Source of the DNA: Cyclobacterium roseum
GTDB lineage: Bacteria > Bacteroidota > Bacteroidia > Cytophagales > Cyclobacteriaceae
Direction: 5' to 3'
DNA length: 64,000 nucleotides
Assembly (NCBI RefSeq): GCF_010119225.1
Contig: NZ_WNKF01000005.1
Span: 274,855 to 338,854 of the forward strand
The translations under genes and the position numbers were made by a program. Below are positions 8,782 to 18,340 of the stretch, piece by piece; the stretch's first letter is position 1; each line of letters opens with the position of its first letter. The notes beneath the pieces were generated by a model. That model was not told the DNA's origin. It worked only from the letters and a program-made list of their open reading frames with translations, and ran no database searches.

Positions 8782-9849
8782 TTATTTTACGTACCGAAAA
8801 TCAAATTTCTGGTCAAAATCCTGTAGAAAGCCCATCATCAGGGAAATGACATGCTCGATATCCTTTTTACTTGCTGTCTCCACAGTAGTATGCATGTATT
8901 TCAACGGAAGAGAAATCAATGCAGATGGAACCCCTCCATTGGAATAGGCAAAGGCATCCGTGTCGGTACCGGTACTCCGGGAGGAGGCAGAACGTTGAAA
9001 GGGAATCTCCCTTCGTCTTGCGCTTTCAATAATCAGATCCAGGAGTTTTTTATGGACGGCAGCCCCGCAAGTCAGTACCGGTCCATTGCCAGCGGTATAA
9101 TCCCCACTGGTAATTTTATTATACATCGGGGCCGTGGTATCGTGGCAAACATCGGTAATGATGGCCACGTTGGGTTGGATGCGATCAGCAATCATCTCAG
9201 CCCCTCGCAATCCGATTTCTTCCTGCACCGCATTGACCACATAAAGTCCGAACGGTAATGTCACCTTTTCCTCACGAAGCACCCGTGCTACTTCAGCAAT
9301 CATGTAGCCTCCGATCCGGTTATCCAGTGCCCTTCCCGAATAAAATTTATTATTCAAGTCCGTCAATTCATCTTTGAAGGTTACCACACATCCTACATGG
9401 ATTCCCATTTCCAGAACCTCTTCTTTCGTACGAGCTCCCACGTCTATAAATATATTATCCATTTTAGGCGTTTCTTCCTTGGCCTTGTCCCTTACATGGA
9501 TGGCTGGCCAACCAAAAACCCCTGGCACCACCTTATCGTCCGTGTGAATATTTACCCGCATGGAGGGAGCGATCATGTGGTCGGACCCTCCGTTTCGGAT
9601 GACGTAAATGTACCCTTCGGGCGTAATGTAATTCACAAACCAACTAATTTCATCTGCATGTGCTTCAATGACCACTTTAAATTCAGCCTTTGGATTGATC
9701 ACCCCCACAACAGTGCCGTAGGCATCTGTGAAATAATCGTCTACAAAAGGCCGGATATAATCCAACCAAATTTGTTGGCCAGGTGCCTCAAAACCAGTTG
9801 GAGATGCATTATTGAGGTATTCATAAAGAAATTTTTCGTTTGTCTTCAT
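8782..9849 (-). CDS. M42 family metallopeptidase (glutamyl aminopeptidase-like)
   Basis: A 355-residue cytosolic aminopeptidase of the tetrahedral M42 family. Metal and catalytic residues are visible: His in IEAHADEISWF, Asp in YSGRALDNRIGGY, the Glu pair in AVQEEIGLRGAE, Asp in AIITDVCHDT and His in LKYMHTTVE. The ATG at 9849 (MKTNEKFLYEYL) is chosen. The frame stays open to 10002, but the extra 51 residues have no family counterpart. It is a single-gene unit on the minus strand. Confidence 0.93.
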   Translation of the reverse strand: MKTNEKFLYEYLNNASPTGFEAPGQQIWLDYIRPFVDDYFTDAYGTVVGVINPKAEFKVVIEAHADEISWFVNYITPEGYIYVIRNGGSDHMIAPSMRVNIHTDDKVVPGVFGWPAIHVRDKAKEETPKMDNIFIDVGARTKEEVLEMGIHVGCVVTFKDELTDLNNKFYSGRALDNRIGGYMIAEVARVLREEKVTLPFGLYVVNAVQEEIGLRGAEMIADRIQPNVAIITDVCHDTTAPMYNKITSGDYTAGNGPVLTCGAAVHKKLLDLIIESARRREIPFQRSASSRSTGTDTDAFAYSNGGVPSALISLPLKYMHTTVETASKKDIEHVISLMMGFLQDFDQKFDFRYVK

Positions 9850-10303
9850 AGTATATTTTTTCAACAGCAATTGAATGATTGCACTTGCAAGATCCGGAGT
9901 TCCGGATAGCAAAGGGATAAAATTACGTATAAGATGGGGTTGAAAAAAACCAGTACCTGAATAATCTGGTTTTAGGAATGAAATATTATTCAGAACGGGC
10001 AATCAAATCGGGGACTCAGGGGTTTTGTCGTCACCTGCCCGGCATTCATCGATCCATTCCTCCTCCGGTATTTTTGCATTTGTTTTCTTGATCGGTTGGC
10101 AGGAAGGATCGTCATTTACAAGTGGTATCATTATCCCTTATCCGTGGGGAAAGGCTGCCTTGTCCGTTGCTTATCTATTACAGGGGTTAGGCTCTAAAAC
10201 AAAAAACAGGCTTTCTTTACCATTTTTTTGAATATAAAACACTGGGAGGGAAGGTTTTTAGATAAACTTTATATATTCGCAGAAACTTTTGAAAATCAGG
10301 TTC
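9850..10303. other. Divergent intergenic region, no supported gene
   Basis: This 454-base gap separates the minus-strand peptidase from the plus-strand Ppx/GppA gene. A promoter-like box TATATTCG (10272-10279, one mismatch to TAnnTTTG) lies 24 bases before the ATG at 10304. A 68-codon frame at 10025-10231 has no recognisable protein character. Nothing else is evident. Confidence 0.4.
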
Positions 10304-11269
10304 ATGAAAAAGAAGGCCGCCGTCATTGACATGGGTACCAATACCTTCCATTTGCTAATGGTGGCGTTGGATGAAAAGGGATTTGAAACCCTTTACAAGG
10401 AAAAGGTTCCTGTAAAAATAGGACAGGGAGGAATCAATCAAAACCTCATTCTTCCCGATGCCCAAAAGCGAGCACTTCATACCCTGGATCATTTTAAGCA
10501 TTTGATCCATGGGGAGCATATTGACCATGTATTTGCCTTTGCTACCAGCGCCGTTCGGAATGCAGAAAATGGCGAAGACTTTGTACAGCAAATCCAACAG
10601 CAAACCGGTTTCCACATTCAGGTAATTGACGGTGCCAGGGAAGCCGAATTGATTTACAAAGGGATAAGAATGAGCGGATGCCTGGACGATGCCAATGCCC
10701 TGATGATGGACATTGGAGGCGGATCGGTAGAATTTATCATTGGAAACAGGCATAAAATCCACTGGAAAGGGAGTTTTGAGATTGGTGGGCAGCGCATGCT
10801 GGACCGCTTTCACCACCAGGACCCCATGTCTCAGGAGGATCGAACCCACCTGGTCGAATACCTTTCAGAACACCTGAAGCCACTCATTGCCGCCCTTAGG
10901 CAATTTCAGCCAAAGCAATTGGTGGGTGCCTCTGGTACCTTTGATACCCTTACCGATATATTTCTTGCCTCCAAAGAGGTCGCTAAAGACAGGGCCACCC
11001 ATAAGCACCTGCTGCCCTTGGAAGCTTTTTATGAGATCTCAGACCGACTGGTCCATCTCAACAAAGAAGAACGCTTACAGATTCCCGGAATGATTCCCAT
11101 GCGAGTGGACATGATCGTAGTAGCCTCCTGCCTGATTCGCTATATTATTCGTCAACTCGATAGTGGTGACTTGCTTTGCTCCACCTACTCCTTAAAAGAA
11201 GGTGCCCTGGCTGAAATAATGGAACGAGTTGATCGCAACCTGGGAGTAACGGTAAACAGCCTGGAATAA
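10304..11269 (+). CDS. Ppx/GppA family exopolyphosphatase / pppGpp phosphatase
   Basis: A 321-residue member of the ASKHA fold with the N-terminal phosphate motif AAVIDMGTNTFHLLM and the second motif MDIGGGSVEFIIG. It corresponds to the short two-domain form without the C-terminal HD-like extension of E. coli Ppx/GppA. It hydrolyses polyphosphate or pppGpp; the preferred substrate is not predictable. The start is the ATG at 10304 (MKKKAAVIDMG) rather than the TTG at 10289. Confidence 0.9.
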   Translation: MKKKAAVIDMGTNTFHLLMVALDEKGFETLYKEKVPVKIGQGGINQNLILPDAQKRALHTLDHFKHLIHGEHIDHVFAFATSAVRNAENGEDFVQQIQQQTGFHIQVIDGAREAELIYKGIRMSGCLDDANALMMDIGGGSVEFIIGNRHKIHWKGSFEIGGQRMLDRFHHQDPMSQEDRTHLVEYLSEHLKPLIAALRQFQPKQLVGASGTFDTLTDIFLASKEVAKDRATHKHLLPLEAFYEISDRLVHLNKEERLQIPGMIPMRVDMIVVASCLIRYIIRQLDSGDLLCSTYSLKEGALAEIMERVDRNLGVTVNSLE

Positions 11270-11345
11270 AACGAATCAATATTTCTCAGATCCTATTACT
11301 TTTTGCATTTTTGCACCCGAAAAGTAACCCCTATTCCTAGCAGGT

Positions 11346-12428
11346 ATGAATTTTAGTTTTGATCATTTAGAAAATTTCACCCAAAGAATCCTACGAAAAA
11401 TCGGCTGCCCAGAAAAAGATGCGGCTACAGCTGCCCGCGTGCTTTTGGCCGCAGACCTAAGAGGCGTGGATTCTCACGGGGTAGCCCGACTGTCGGGATA
11501 CGTGCGACTATGGGAAGCCAACCGGATCAATGCCGTTCCTGAGATACGCATCGTCCACGAAACCCCCAGCACGGCGGTAGTAGATGGGGATGGCGGACTG
11601 GGATTGGTAGTCGCCCCCTTTGCGATGCAGGTAGCTATTGATAAGGCTAAAACAGCCGGAACCGGCTGGGTCTCCGTCAAGAATTCCAACCATTATGGCA
11701 TCGCTGGTATTCATGCCATGGAAGCTTTAAAGCACGATATGATTGGTATTTCCCTTACCAACGCCAGCCCACTGGTGAGCCCTACTTTTTCCAGGGAACG
11801 GATGCTTGGTACCAACCCCATATCAGTGGCTATCCCGGCAAATGATCAACCTCCTTTCGTTTTGGATATGGCCACGACCACCGCTGCCAACGGGAAACTT
11901 GAAATTTTGCAGCGCAAAAAACAGGATGCTCCGCTGGGCTGGATTCAGGATCGGGATGGGAATCCTACCACAAGCCCACTTGGGGTCAAAGATGGGGGTG
12001 CTTTATTGCCATTGGGTGGCGATCGGGAACATGGCTCCCATAAGGGATATGGGCTGGGATCGGTGGTAGATATTTTCTCCGCTGTGCTCTCCGGGGCCAA
12101 TTATGGCCCCTGGGTTCCTCCCTTTGTCGCTTTTCTGGAACCACATCCCAATCCCGTAGGAGAAGGATTGGGGCATTTCTTCGGTGCCATGTGCGTCGAT
12201 GCATTCCGACCTGCAGATGAATTTAAAAAACACATGGATCAATGGATCGGACGCTTTAGGGAAGCGGAACCGGTGAAAGGACAGCAAAGGGTATTGATTC
12301 CCGGAGATCCGGAGAGGGAGTTAGAGGCAGAACGCAGGCAACATGGAATTCCACTACTAGATCCTGTCATTGAAGATCTCAAAGCCCTGGGTGACAAACT
12401 AGGGGTATCCTGGAAACCAAACGACTAG
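11346..12428 (+). CDS. Ldh-family (malate/L-lactate dehydrogenase-like) oxidoreductase
   Basis: A 360-residue protein of the Ldh_2 family (malate, ureidoglycolate, sulfolactate and 2,3-diketogulonate dehydrogenases), which has a non-Rossmann NAD(P) fold. Diagnostic segments are ADLRGVDSHGVARL with the catalytic His near residue 48, SNHYGIAG, MLGTNPISVAIP, DMATTTAANGKLE and HKGYGLGSVVDI. The true 2-hydroxy/2-keto acid substrate is not predictable. The Nramp-like gene starts 4 bases after its stop, so both are probably translated from one message. Confidence 0.88.
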   Translation: MNFSFDHLENFTQRILRKIGCPEKDAATAARVLLAADLRGVDSHGVARLSGYVRLWEANRINAVPEIRIVHETPSTAVVDGDGGLGLVVAPFAMQVAIDKAKTAGTGWVSVKNSNHYGIAGIHAMEALKHDMIGISLTNASPLVSPTFSRERMLGTNPISVAIPANDQPPFVLDMATTTAANGKLEILQRKKQDAPLGWIQDRDGNPTTSPLGVKDGGALLPLGGDREHGSHKGYGLGSVVDIFSAVLSGANYGPWVPPFVAFLEPHPNPVGEGLGHFFGAMCVDAFRPADEFKKHMDQWIGRFREAEPVKGQQRVLIPGDPERELEAERRQHGIPLLDPVIEDLKALGDKLGVSWKPND

Positions 12429-12432
12429 GCAT

Positions 12433-13683
12433 TTGAAAAGAGGCGCCTTTTTCAAAACCCTGGGACCGGGGATTCTATTTGCGAGCACCGCTATTGGGGT
12501 ATCGCATTTGGTGCAGAGTACCCGGGCCGGGGCCGAATATGGTTTTGGACTGCTGGTGTTCATACTTGCCGCTAACCTATTTAAATGGCCTTTTTTTGAA
12601 TTTGGCTCCCGCTACGCCTCCGCTACCGGCCGTTCGTTGATCGATGGGTATCAGTTGCTCCATTCAGCGTACCTTAAGTTGTATTTGGGCATTAATTTGC
12701 TTTCCATGTTCTTTGTAAACGCTGCCGTCACTTTTGTGGCCGCAGGCTTTTTACAATTTCTCTTTGGGATTGAATTGCCCGCCGCTTACTATTACCTCCC
12801 GTCCCTGGCTTTATTTGCGTTTACCTTTTCCTTTCTGGCGCTGGGTAGATATGCCGTGTTGGATGCAGGGATCAAAGTCATCGGGACCTTTATGTTGCTC
12901 AGCACCCTGCTGGCATTTTTTATAGCCCTGTTCAGGGGGCCGGAAGCGCCCTTGGTTTGGCAGCCGTTGCAAACACTGGTCCGTCCGGCAACCCTCCCAT
13001 TTATAATCGGTCTGATGGGTTGGATGCCTTCTGCCATCGACTCCTCCACCTGGAACAGCCTGTGGACCACCGAAAGAATAAAGCAAAGTGGCTACCAGCC
13101 AAGCGTAAACGAAACGGTTTTTGAATTTAACCTGGGCTACTGGATCTCTGCTGGGCTCTCCCTGTGCTTCGTTGTTTTGGGAGCTTTCCTACTCTACGGA
13201 ACCGATCAAACATTGCCCAACAATAACGTTGGCTTTGCATCGGGAGTGGTACGTCTGTACGCCAGCAATTTAGGGGACTGGACTTTTCCTATCATCGCAG
13301 CAGCCGGATTTACCATCATGCTTGGAACCTGTATCGGCGTGATGGACGGCTACGCCCGGTCCACGGTAAGAGCGGTAGCGGTATTGCGAAACAAACCCGA
13401 AAACAGGCAACAATACCTTTTTTGGATCAGTCTGATCGGCTTGGGTGGATTTGGCACCATCCGCTTTTTTATGACCTCCTTTACCGAGCTGATTAACCTG
13501 GCCACCACCATCTCCTTTTTGATAGCACCCCTCATTGCCTTTCTTAATTACCGGCTGGTTTTCAGTGAGCAACTGTTAGCAAGTCAACGGCCAGGCCGGG
13601 CCATGCAGGTTTTAGCTGTCGTCGGCATTGGCTTCCTTACCTTGTTTTCATTGGGGATGGGGTTTTATTTTTTGTTCTTCTAA
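12433..13683 (+). CDS. Nramp-related divalent-metal transporter-like membrane protein (atypical motifs)
   Basis: A 416-residue protein with about 11 hydrophobic helices and overall Nramp/SLC11 layout (GPGILFASTAIGVSHLVQST at TM1, LMGWMPSAIDSSTWNS at TM6). The TM1 DPGN motif and the TM6 MPH motif, which coordinate Mn/Fe in canonical Nramps, are replaced by VSHLVQST and MPSAID. Transport of a classical Nramp substrate is therefore uncertain. The start is the TTG at 12433, 4 bases after the Ldh-family gene; no suitable ATG occurs before TM1. The context suggests it may move a substrate or cofactor of the neighbouring oxidoreductase. Confidence 0.78.
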   Translation: MKRGAFFKTLGPGILFASTAIGVSHLVQSTRAGAEYGFGLLVFILAANLFKWPFFEFGSRYASATGRSLIDGYQLLHSAYLKLYLGINLLSMFFVNAAVTFVAAGFLQFLFGIELPAAYYYLPSLALFAFTFSFLALGRYAVLDAGIKVIGTFMLLSTLLAFFIALFRGPEAPLVWQPLQTLVRPATLPFIIGLMGWMPSAIDSSTWNSLWTTERIKQSGYQPSVNETVFEFNLGYWISAGLSLCFVVLGAFLLYGTDQTLPNNNVGFASGVVRLYASNLGDWTFPIIAAAGFTIMLGTCIGVMDGYARSTVRAVAVLRNKPENRQQYLFWISLIGLGGFGTIRFFMTSFTELINLATTISFLIAPLIAFLNYRLVFSEQLLASQRPGRAMQVLAVVGIGFLTLFSLGMGFYFLFF

Positions 13684-13890
13684 GGCATGGGCTAAATTGG
13701 GTACCGTAAATTTATCCTGGTTATCCTCAGTGCTGGCAGATCCTCTCCACATTTACTAATGAGCGACAAATACCATTTTCAAGCTACGGTTTGGCTAAGT
13801 GAGTTGTGCTGCCCATAAAAAGCGCTGCCGCCTCCATGATGGTTTCCGACTTTACAGATTTTATAGATTTAATTTACTTCAATTGCCGCT

Positions 13891-14517
13891 TCAATTTGAT
13901 CCTCCCGTCATGGGCACAAACTGTACAGGGATACGCTCTTCTTCCCGAAACTGGTCCTGACCGGTTTTTTCCAGTAGGATAAGTCGCTGGGAGATTTTTC
14001 CCACCGGTGCAATCAACCTGCCGCCAGGTTTTAATTGCGCTTTTAGTGTTTTTGGAATTTCATCCGCTGCTGCTGTCAGCATGACCGCATCAAACGGTCC
14101 TTTATCAGCCCAACCTTCCTTGCCATCCCCGCAACGGATGGAAACATTATTGATTCCCGCCCGGCTTAAATTTTTCTCGGCAAAGGGGACCAGCCCCTCA
14201 ATGATTTCCAGGCTATAAACATGAGTGACTAGTTGAGATAAAATGGCTGCATTGTACCCACATCCCGTACCAATTTCCAATAGGACATCATCTTCCTGAA
14301 GACCCAGGGCCTGGGCCATATAGGCTACCATGTAGGGTTGGCTGATGGTTTGGTTATTGCCAATCGGTAACGGCCGGTCTTCATAGGCCATACGTTGGTA
14401 TTTTATAGGAACAAAATCTTTCCGATCCACCTCCGACATGGCTTTGATTACCAGCGGATCATTGATACCTCTTTTCTTCAGTTGGTCATCTACCATTTGC
14501 CTCCATGTAGTATTCAT
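13891..14517 (-). CDS. pcm: Protein-L-isoaspartate O-methyltransferase
   Basis: A 208-residue SAM-dependent repair enzyme that methylates isoaspartyl residues in damaged proteins. Motif I is LLEIGTGCGYNAAIL. The substrate-side segments are DRPLPIGNNQTISQPYMV and, near the C-terminus, FDAVMLTAAADEIP. It is the last gene of a minus-strand run (ppsA, P-type ATPase, ldhA, pcm), 48 bases downstream of ldhA. Confidence 0.95.
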   Translation of the reverse strand: MNTTWRQMVDDQLKKRGINDPLVIKAMSEVDRKDFVPIKYQRMAYEDRPLPIGNNQTISQPYMVAYMAQALGLQEDDVLLEIGTGCGYNAAILSQLVTHVYSLEIIEGLVPFAEKNLSRAGINNVSIRCGDGKEGWADKGPFDAVMLTAAADEIPKTLKAQLKPGGRLIAPVGKISQRLILLEKTGQDQFREEERIPVQFVPMTGGSN

Positions 14518-14565
14518 ACCTATCTATTTTACGGTTACCTCCGATTTAAGTAGGAAAAAGGGCTC

Positions 14566-15555
14566 TTATTGCTCATGCATGGCTTTCTTTCCTTTCGCCC
14601 AATCGTTAAGATTTTGAATGGTCGTCTCCATGTTTTCTTTTATTGCCTCATGGGTAAGAAATGCCTGATGAGCGGTAATCAATACATTTTTGAATCCCAA
14701 AAGGCGTATAAACAAATCATCCTGAACGACATCATTACTATGGTCCTCAAAAAACAGGCCTTTTTCATGTTCATAGACATCCATTCCCAAATACCCGATC
14801 TTCCCTTCCTTGAGCCCATCTATCAAGGCTTCTGTTTCACAAATGGCTCCCCTCGCCGTATTGATCAGCATCACTCCTTTCTTCATCCAGTTAATTTTTT
14901 CCTTATCGATAAGGTGTTTCGTTTCCTTGGTGAGCGGTGCATGGATGGAAATGATGTCCGATCTTTTACAAACCTCTTCAATACTTTCATATTTTACCTG
15001 GTATTTATCTATCAATTCCTTATTCTCTTCCAGGTCATAAATCAGAATTTTGCAGCCAAATCCAGATAAAATTTTAACGCTTACTTCTCCGATTTCACCT
15101 GCCCCCAGCAAGCCGACCGTTTTGCCATGCATGTCAAAGCCTACGAGGCCATCCAGTTCAAAATCATGATTCCTGACTTTTTGGTTGGCCTGGTTCAGCC
15201 TGCGATTGAGTGCCAGCATCAGTGCAACGCTATGTTCGGCCACACTATGTGGAGAATAATGTGGCACATTGGCAACCTTAATACCCAGTGCTTTGGCTTT
15301 TTCCAAATCAATATGGTCCATACCCATGGACCGGGTAGCTATAAATTTGACGCCTGACTCATGTAGTTTATCCAAAACCCCGGCTGTGACCTGGTCATTG
15401 GCAAAAACAACAATGGCATCACTGCCTTCGGCCAGGGAGACGGACCCTTCCGTGAGTGGTTCCTTATGGAGAAAAAATGAAATACCTCCCTTTTCTCCTT
15501 TGGTGTCAAAGTAGGGTTTTTCATAAGGAGATATGCTGTATACGGTAGCTTTCAT
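14566..15555 (-). CDS. ldhA: Fermentative D-lactate dehydrogenase (2-hydroxyacid dehydrogenase family)
   Basis: A 329-residue NAD-dependent enzyme with N-terminal SISPYEKPYFD, RSMGMDHIDLEKAKALGIKV and HSVAEHSVALMLALNR. The Rossmann motif is LLGAGEIGEV. Catalytic Arg is in INTARGAICE, Glu follows in the GMDVYEHEKG segment, and His is in LITAHQAFLTHEA. The YEHEKGLFFEDHS segment is typical of LdhA-type D-lactate dehydrogenases and separates it from the paralogue at 7719-8699. It starts 6 bases after the P-type ATPase stop and is in operon with it. Confidence 0.9.
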   Translation of the reverse strand: MKATVYSISPYEKPYFDTKGEKGGISFFLHKEPLTEGSVSLAEGSDAIVVFANDQVTAGVLDKLHESGVKFIATRSMGMDHIDLEKAKALGIKVANVPHYSPHSVAEHSVALMLALNRRLNQANQKVRNHDFELDGLVGFDMHGKTVGLLGAGEIGEVSVKILSGFGCKILIYDLEENKELIDKYQVKYESIEEVCKRSDIISIHAPLTKETKHLIDKEKINWMKKGVMLINTARGAICETEALIDGLKEGKIGYLGMDVYEHEKGLFFEDHSNDVVQDDLFIRLLGFKNVLITAHQAFLTHEAIKENMETTIQNLNDWAKGKKAMHEQ

Positions 15556-15561
15556 GTTATT

Positions 15562-18306
15562 CTAATTTTTCCTGAATCTTATATATTTATACAATTCCCC
15601 GGCCACAACGATGGCAGCGGAAGCAATGGTAATCAACAATAGGTCTGCCCAAGGTAAATTTTCAAATCCCATCAGCTCCCTTAAGAAGGGAACTTTTATC
15701 ACCAACAACTGGAGCAATACCGCTCCCAAGAATGCAAAATTCACCCATCGATTGGTAAATAACCCTATTTCAAAAACGGATAACCGGAGAGACCGCAAGT
15801 TGAATACATTGAAAATCTGTGTCATTGAAACGGCTACAAAAGCAGCCGTTCTGGCCATTTGCTCTCCCTCAGAAAGGTAAAATTGAAAAGAGAGGAGGGT
15901 CAGCGCCACAATTACCGCCGAAACCAAAAAGAGGAAAGGAACAATATCCCCTTTTAGAATTTTTTCGCTCTTCTTCACCGGGGCTTGTTTCATGATATCC
16001 CCATGCCCGGGTTCAGTGGCCAAGGCCACATCTACAATCCCTGCTGTGACCAGATTAACGTACAGCACCTGAACAGCCGTTAACAACAAAGGAAAACCCA
16101 AGGCCATGCTGATGATAAAAGCCAAACCAAAAGCAAAGTTGGTGGTCAAAAGAAAATAACTTGTGATCCGAACATTGTTAAAGACAATCCTCCCTTCCCG
16201 GATGGCGCTGACAATGCTTTTAAAATTGTCATCCTGCAAAACAATCTCCGAAGCATCTCTGGCCACATCGGTACCCCTGATTCCCATGGAGATTCCCACA
16301 TCTGCACGCTTAAGTGCTGGAGCATCATTGACGCCGTCCCCGGTCATGGCGATCAGCGTATCCTTTGCCTGAAGTCTTTCCGCAATCCTGAGTTTGGTAT
16401 CGGGATTCATCCTGGCAAAGACATTTACGTTTTGCAGGTATTCATCAAATTGATCATCCTCCACATCCAATTCCTGGGTCTTCAAAGCAGTATCCTCGGT
16501 TTCTTCATCTAAAATCCCCACCTCCCTGGCGATGGCAGCAGCTGTTATTTTATGGTCTCCGGTTACCATAATTACCCGTATCCCTGCTGTCCTGCATTCT
16601 TGAATAGACTCCCGAACGCCGTCTCTGGGAGGATCAATGATGCCTGTTATCCCTACCCAGGTCAAATTTTCCACATCGTCTGCCACTATTTCGTTTTTAC
16701 CTTTGGCTTTTTTATATCCCAAGGCAAGTACCCGCATGGCATCCTTGGCGTATTCATCCATTTTATCCTGGATTTCCTTTCTCTTTTCATCATCCAGTTG
16801 TTTGCTGCCATCTGAAGTAAGGTACTCCGCGCTCAATTCCAATAACCGTTCGGGAGCACCTATTACAAATATTTCCGGGCCATCCTCCGTATCCACCAGG
16901 GATGCCCTGAATTTCTTTTCTGAATTAAATGCCAGGTCATCCCGTTTTTTGTATTGATCAAAAGGGGACATGGATTTGATTTTTGCTTTGGCACCTACTA
17001 CCAACATGGCCACTTCATTGGGATCTCCTTCTGCCTGCTCAGCTTCATTACATTCCGATCCCTCCTCACTTTCTTTTTCACCTTGACCATCCTGTCGCTG
17101 CCTATCCTCCTCTTTTAGTCTGGCATCATTACAATATGCTGCTATGGCAAAGAGTTTTTTTTCAATCGGGCTGTTTTCGAGATCCAAATCTTCGTCATTG
17201 ACCTTAAAATCTCCCTTTGATTCATAACCCGTACCGGAAACACCTACTTCTTTGCCACTACCGGAAAATAATTGCTTGACGACTAGGATACTTTGGGTCA
17301 AGGTTCCGGTCTTGTCGGTAAGGATGGTGGATACGGATCCCATCATTTCTGTAGCTGTAAATTCACGGATGATGACATTTTGTTTGGCCATCCGGTTTGC
17401 CCCAATGGCCAGGACAATGGAAATTACGGCTGGCAATCCTTCTGGAATTATGGACACCAGAACCGCTATGGTTACCAGTAAGGTTTCCTGAAATTCATAG
17501 TCCCTAAACCAATATCCCAGGGAGAAGACAACAGCGGACGTAATAATGGCAATACCTGCCATTTGTTTGCCCAATAAACTCGTTTTCTTCCGAAAGTTGG
17601 AATCCTGCATTTCCATTTGATCCATGGATTGAGCAATTTTACCGATTTCGGTATGGGTTCCGGTGGCGGTGACCACAGCCTTTCCTCTTCCCTTCACTAC
17701 GTTGGTGCTTTTCCACACCATATTGACCCTATCGCCTATAGGTGCGCCCTCTTCCGCAGGCACTGTTTCTTTATCTATCGGCATGGATTCTCCAGTCAGT
17801 GAAGCTTCCGCTGTCCTCAGCTCTTTCACTTCCAGCAACCGGCCATCGGCAGCAACGGTATTCCCCTCCTTTAAAACCATCAGGTCTCCAGGCACCACTT
17901 TTTCGGCGGGAATTTTTTCTTCCTGTCCATCCCGGATGACAAAGGCGGATTTTTGTTCGAGGCTTTTTATGGCCTGGACGGCCTTCTCCGCTTTATATTC
18001 CTGGGTAAAACCCATGATGGCATTAAACAGGATGACTGCTAAAATAATATACACATCAGCCATTTGATCGGCCCAAAATGCAATCCCCGCTGCTATAAAA
18101 AGTATGAGGATAAGGAAATCCTTGAATTGTTTGATAAATAAGAGAAACGGATTTATGCCCCCTTTGTCCGGTAATTTATTTTCACCGAATTGGTCCAGGC
18201 GCTGCCTTGCTTCTTCGGAAGAAAGTCCCTTCTCCTCCGACTTCAACTTTTTGATAACTTCTTCTTTTTCTAAGCTGTGGTAAGGATAATGTTGGTCAAT
18301 ATCCAT
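15562..18306 (-). CDS. P2-type cation-transporting ATPase (Ca2+-ATPase-like)
   Basis: A 914-residue P-type ATPase. An N-terminal cation_ATPase_N domain (YHSLEKEEVIKKL) comes first, then the actuator motif LTGES, the ion-site helix IPEGLPAVISIVLA, the phosphorylation motif DKTGTLTQ, the hinge MVTGDHKITA and TGDGVNDAPALKRADVGI, and C-terminal membrane helices with NLVTAGIVDVALATEPG. The PEGL motif places it in the P2A/P2B group, although the TM6 context (NLVTAG instead of NLVTD) differs from SERCA, so the ion is uncertain. It lies 34 bases downstream of ppsA. A second paralogue is at 22117-24915. Confidence 0.9.
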   Translation of the reverse strand: MDIDQHYPYHSLEKEEVIKKLKSEEKGLSSEEARQRLDQFGENKLPDKGGINPFLLFIKQFKDFLILILFIAAGIAFWADQMADVYIILAVILFNAIMGFTQEYKAEKAVQAIKSLEQKSAFVIRDGQEEKIPAEKVVPGDLMVLKEGNTVAADGRLLEVKELRTAEASLTGESMPIDKETVPAEEGAPIGDRVNMVWKSTNVVKGRGKAVVTATGTHTEIGKIAQSMDQMEMQDSNFRKKTSLLGKQMAGIAIITSAVVFSLGYWFRDYEFQETLLVTIAVLVSIIPEGLPAVISIVLAIGANRMAKQNVIIREFTATEMMGSVSTILTDKTGTLTQSILVVKQLFSGSGKEVGVSGTGYESKGDFKVNDEDLDLENSPIEKKLFAIAAYCNDARLKEEDRQRQDGQGEKESEEGSECNEAEQAEGDPNEVAMLVVGAKAKIKSMSPFDQYKKRDDLAFNSEKKFRASLVDTEDGPEIFVIGAPERLLELSAEYLTSDGSKQLDDEKRKEIQDKMDEYAKDAMRVLALGYKKAKGKNEIVADDVENLTWVGITGIIDPPRDGVRESIQECRTAGIRVIMVTGDHKITAAAIAREVGILDEETEDTALKTQELDVEDDQFDEYLQNVNVFARMNPDTKLRIAERLQAKDTLIAMTGDGVNDAPALKRADVGISMGIRGTDVARDASEIVLQDDNFKSIVSAIREGRIVFNNVRITSYFLLTTNFAFGLAFIISMALGFPLLLTAVQVLYVNLVTAGIVDVALATEPGHGDIMKQAPVKKSEKILKGDIVPFLFLVSAVIVALTLLSFQFYLSEGEQMARTAAFVAVSMTQIFNVFNLRSLRLSVFEIGLFTNRWVNFAFLGAVLLQLLVIKVPFLRELMGFENLPWADLLLITIASAAIVVAGELYKYIRFRKN

Positions 18307-18340
18307 TAGTCTGATCTATAAATTTATCTCTCTTTGCAAA

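Noticed and set aside
10025..10231. A 68-codon plus-strand frame in front of the Ppx/GppA gene
   Set aside because: No start context, no domain, and it covers the divergent promoter region.
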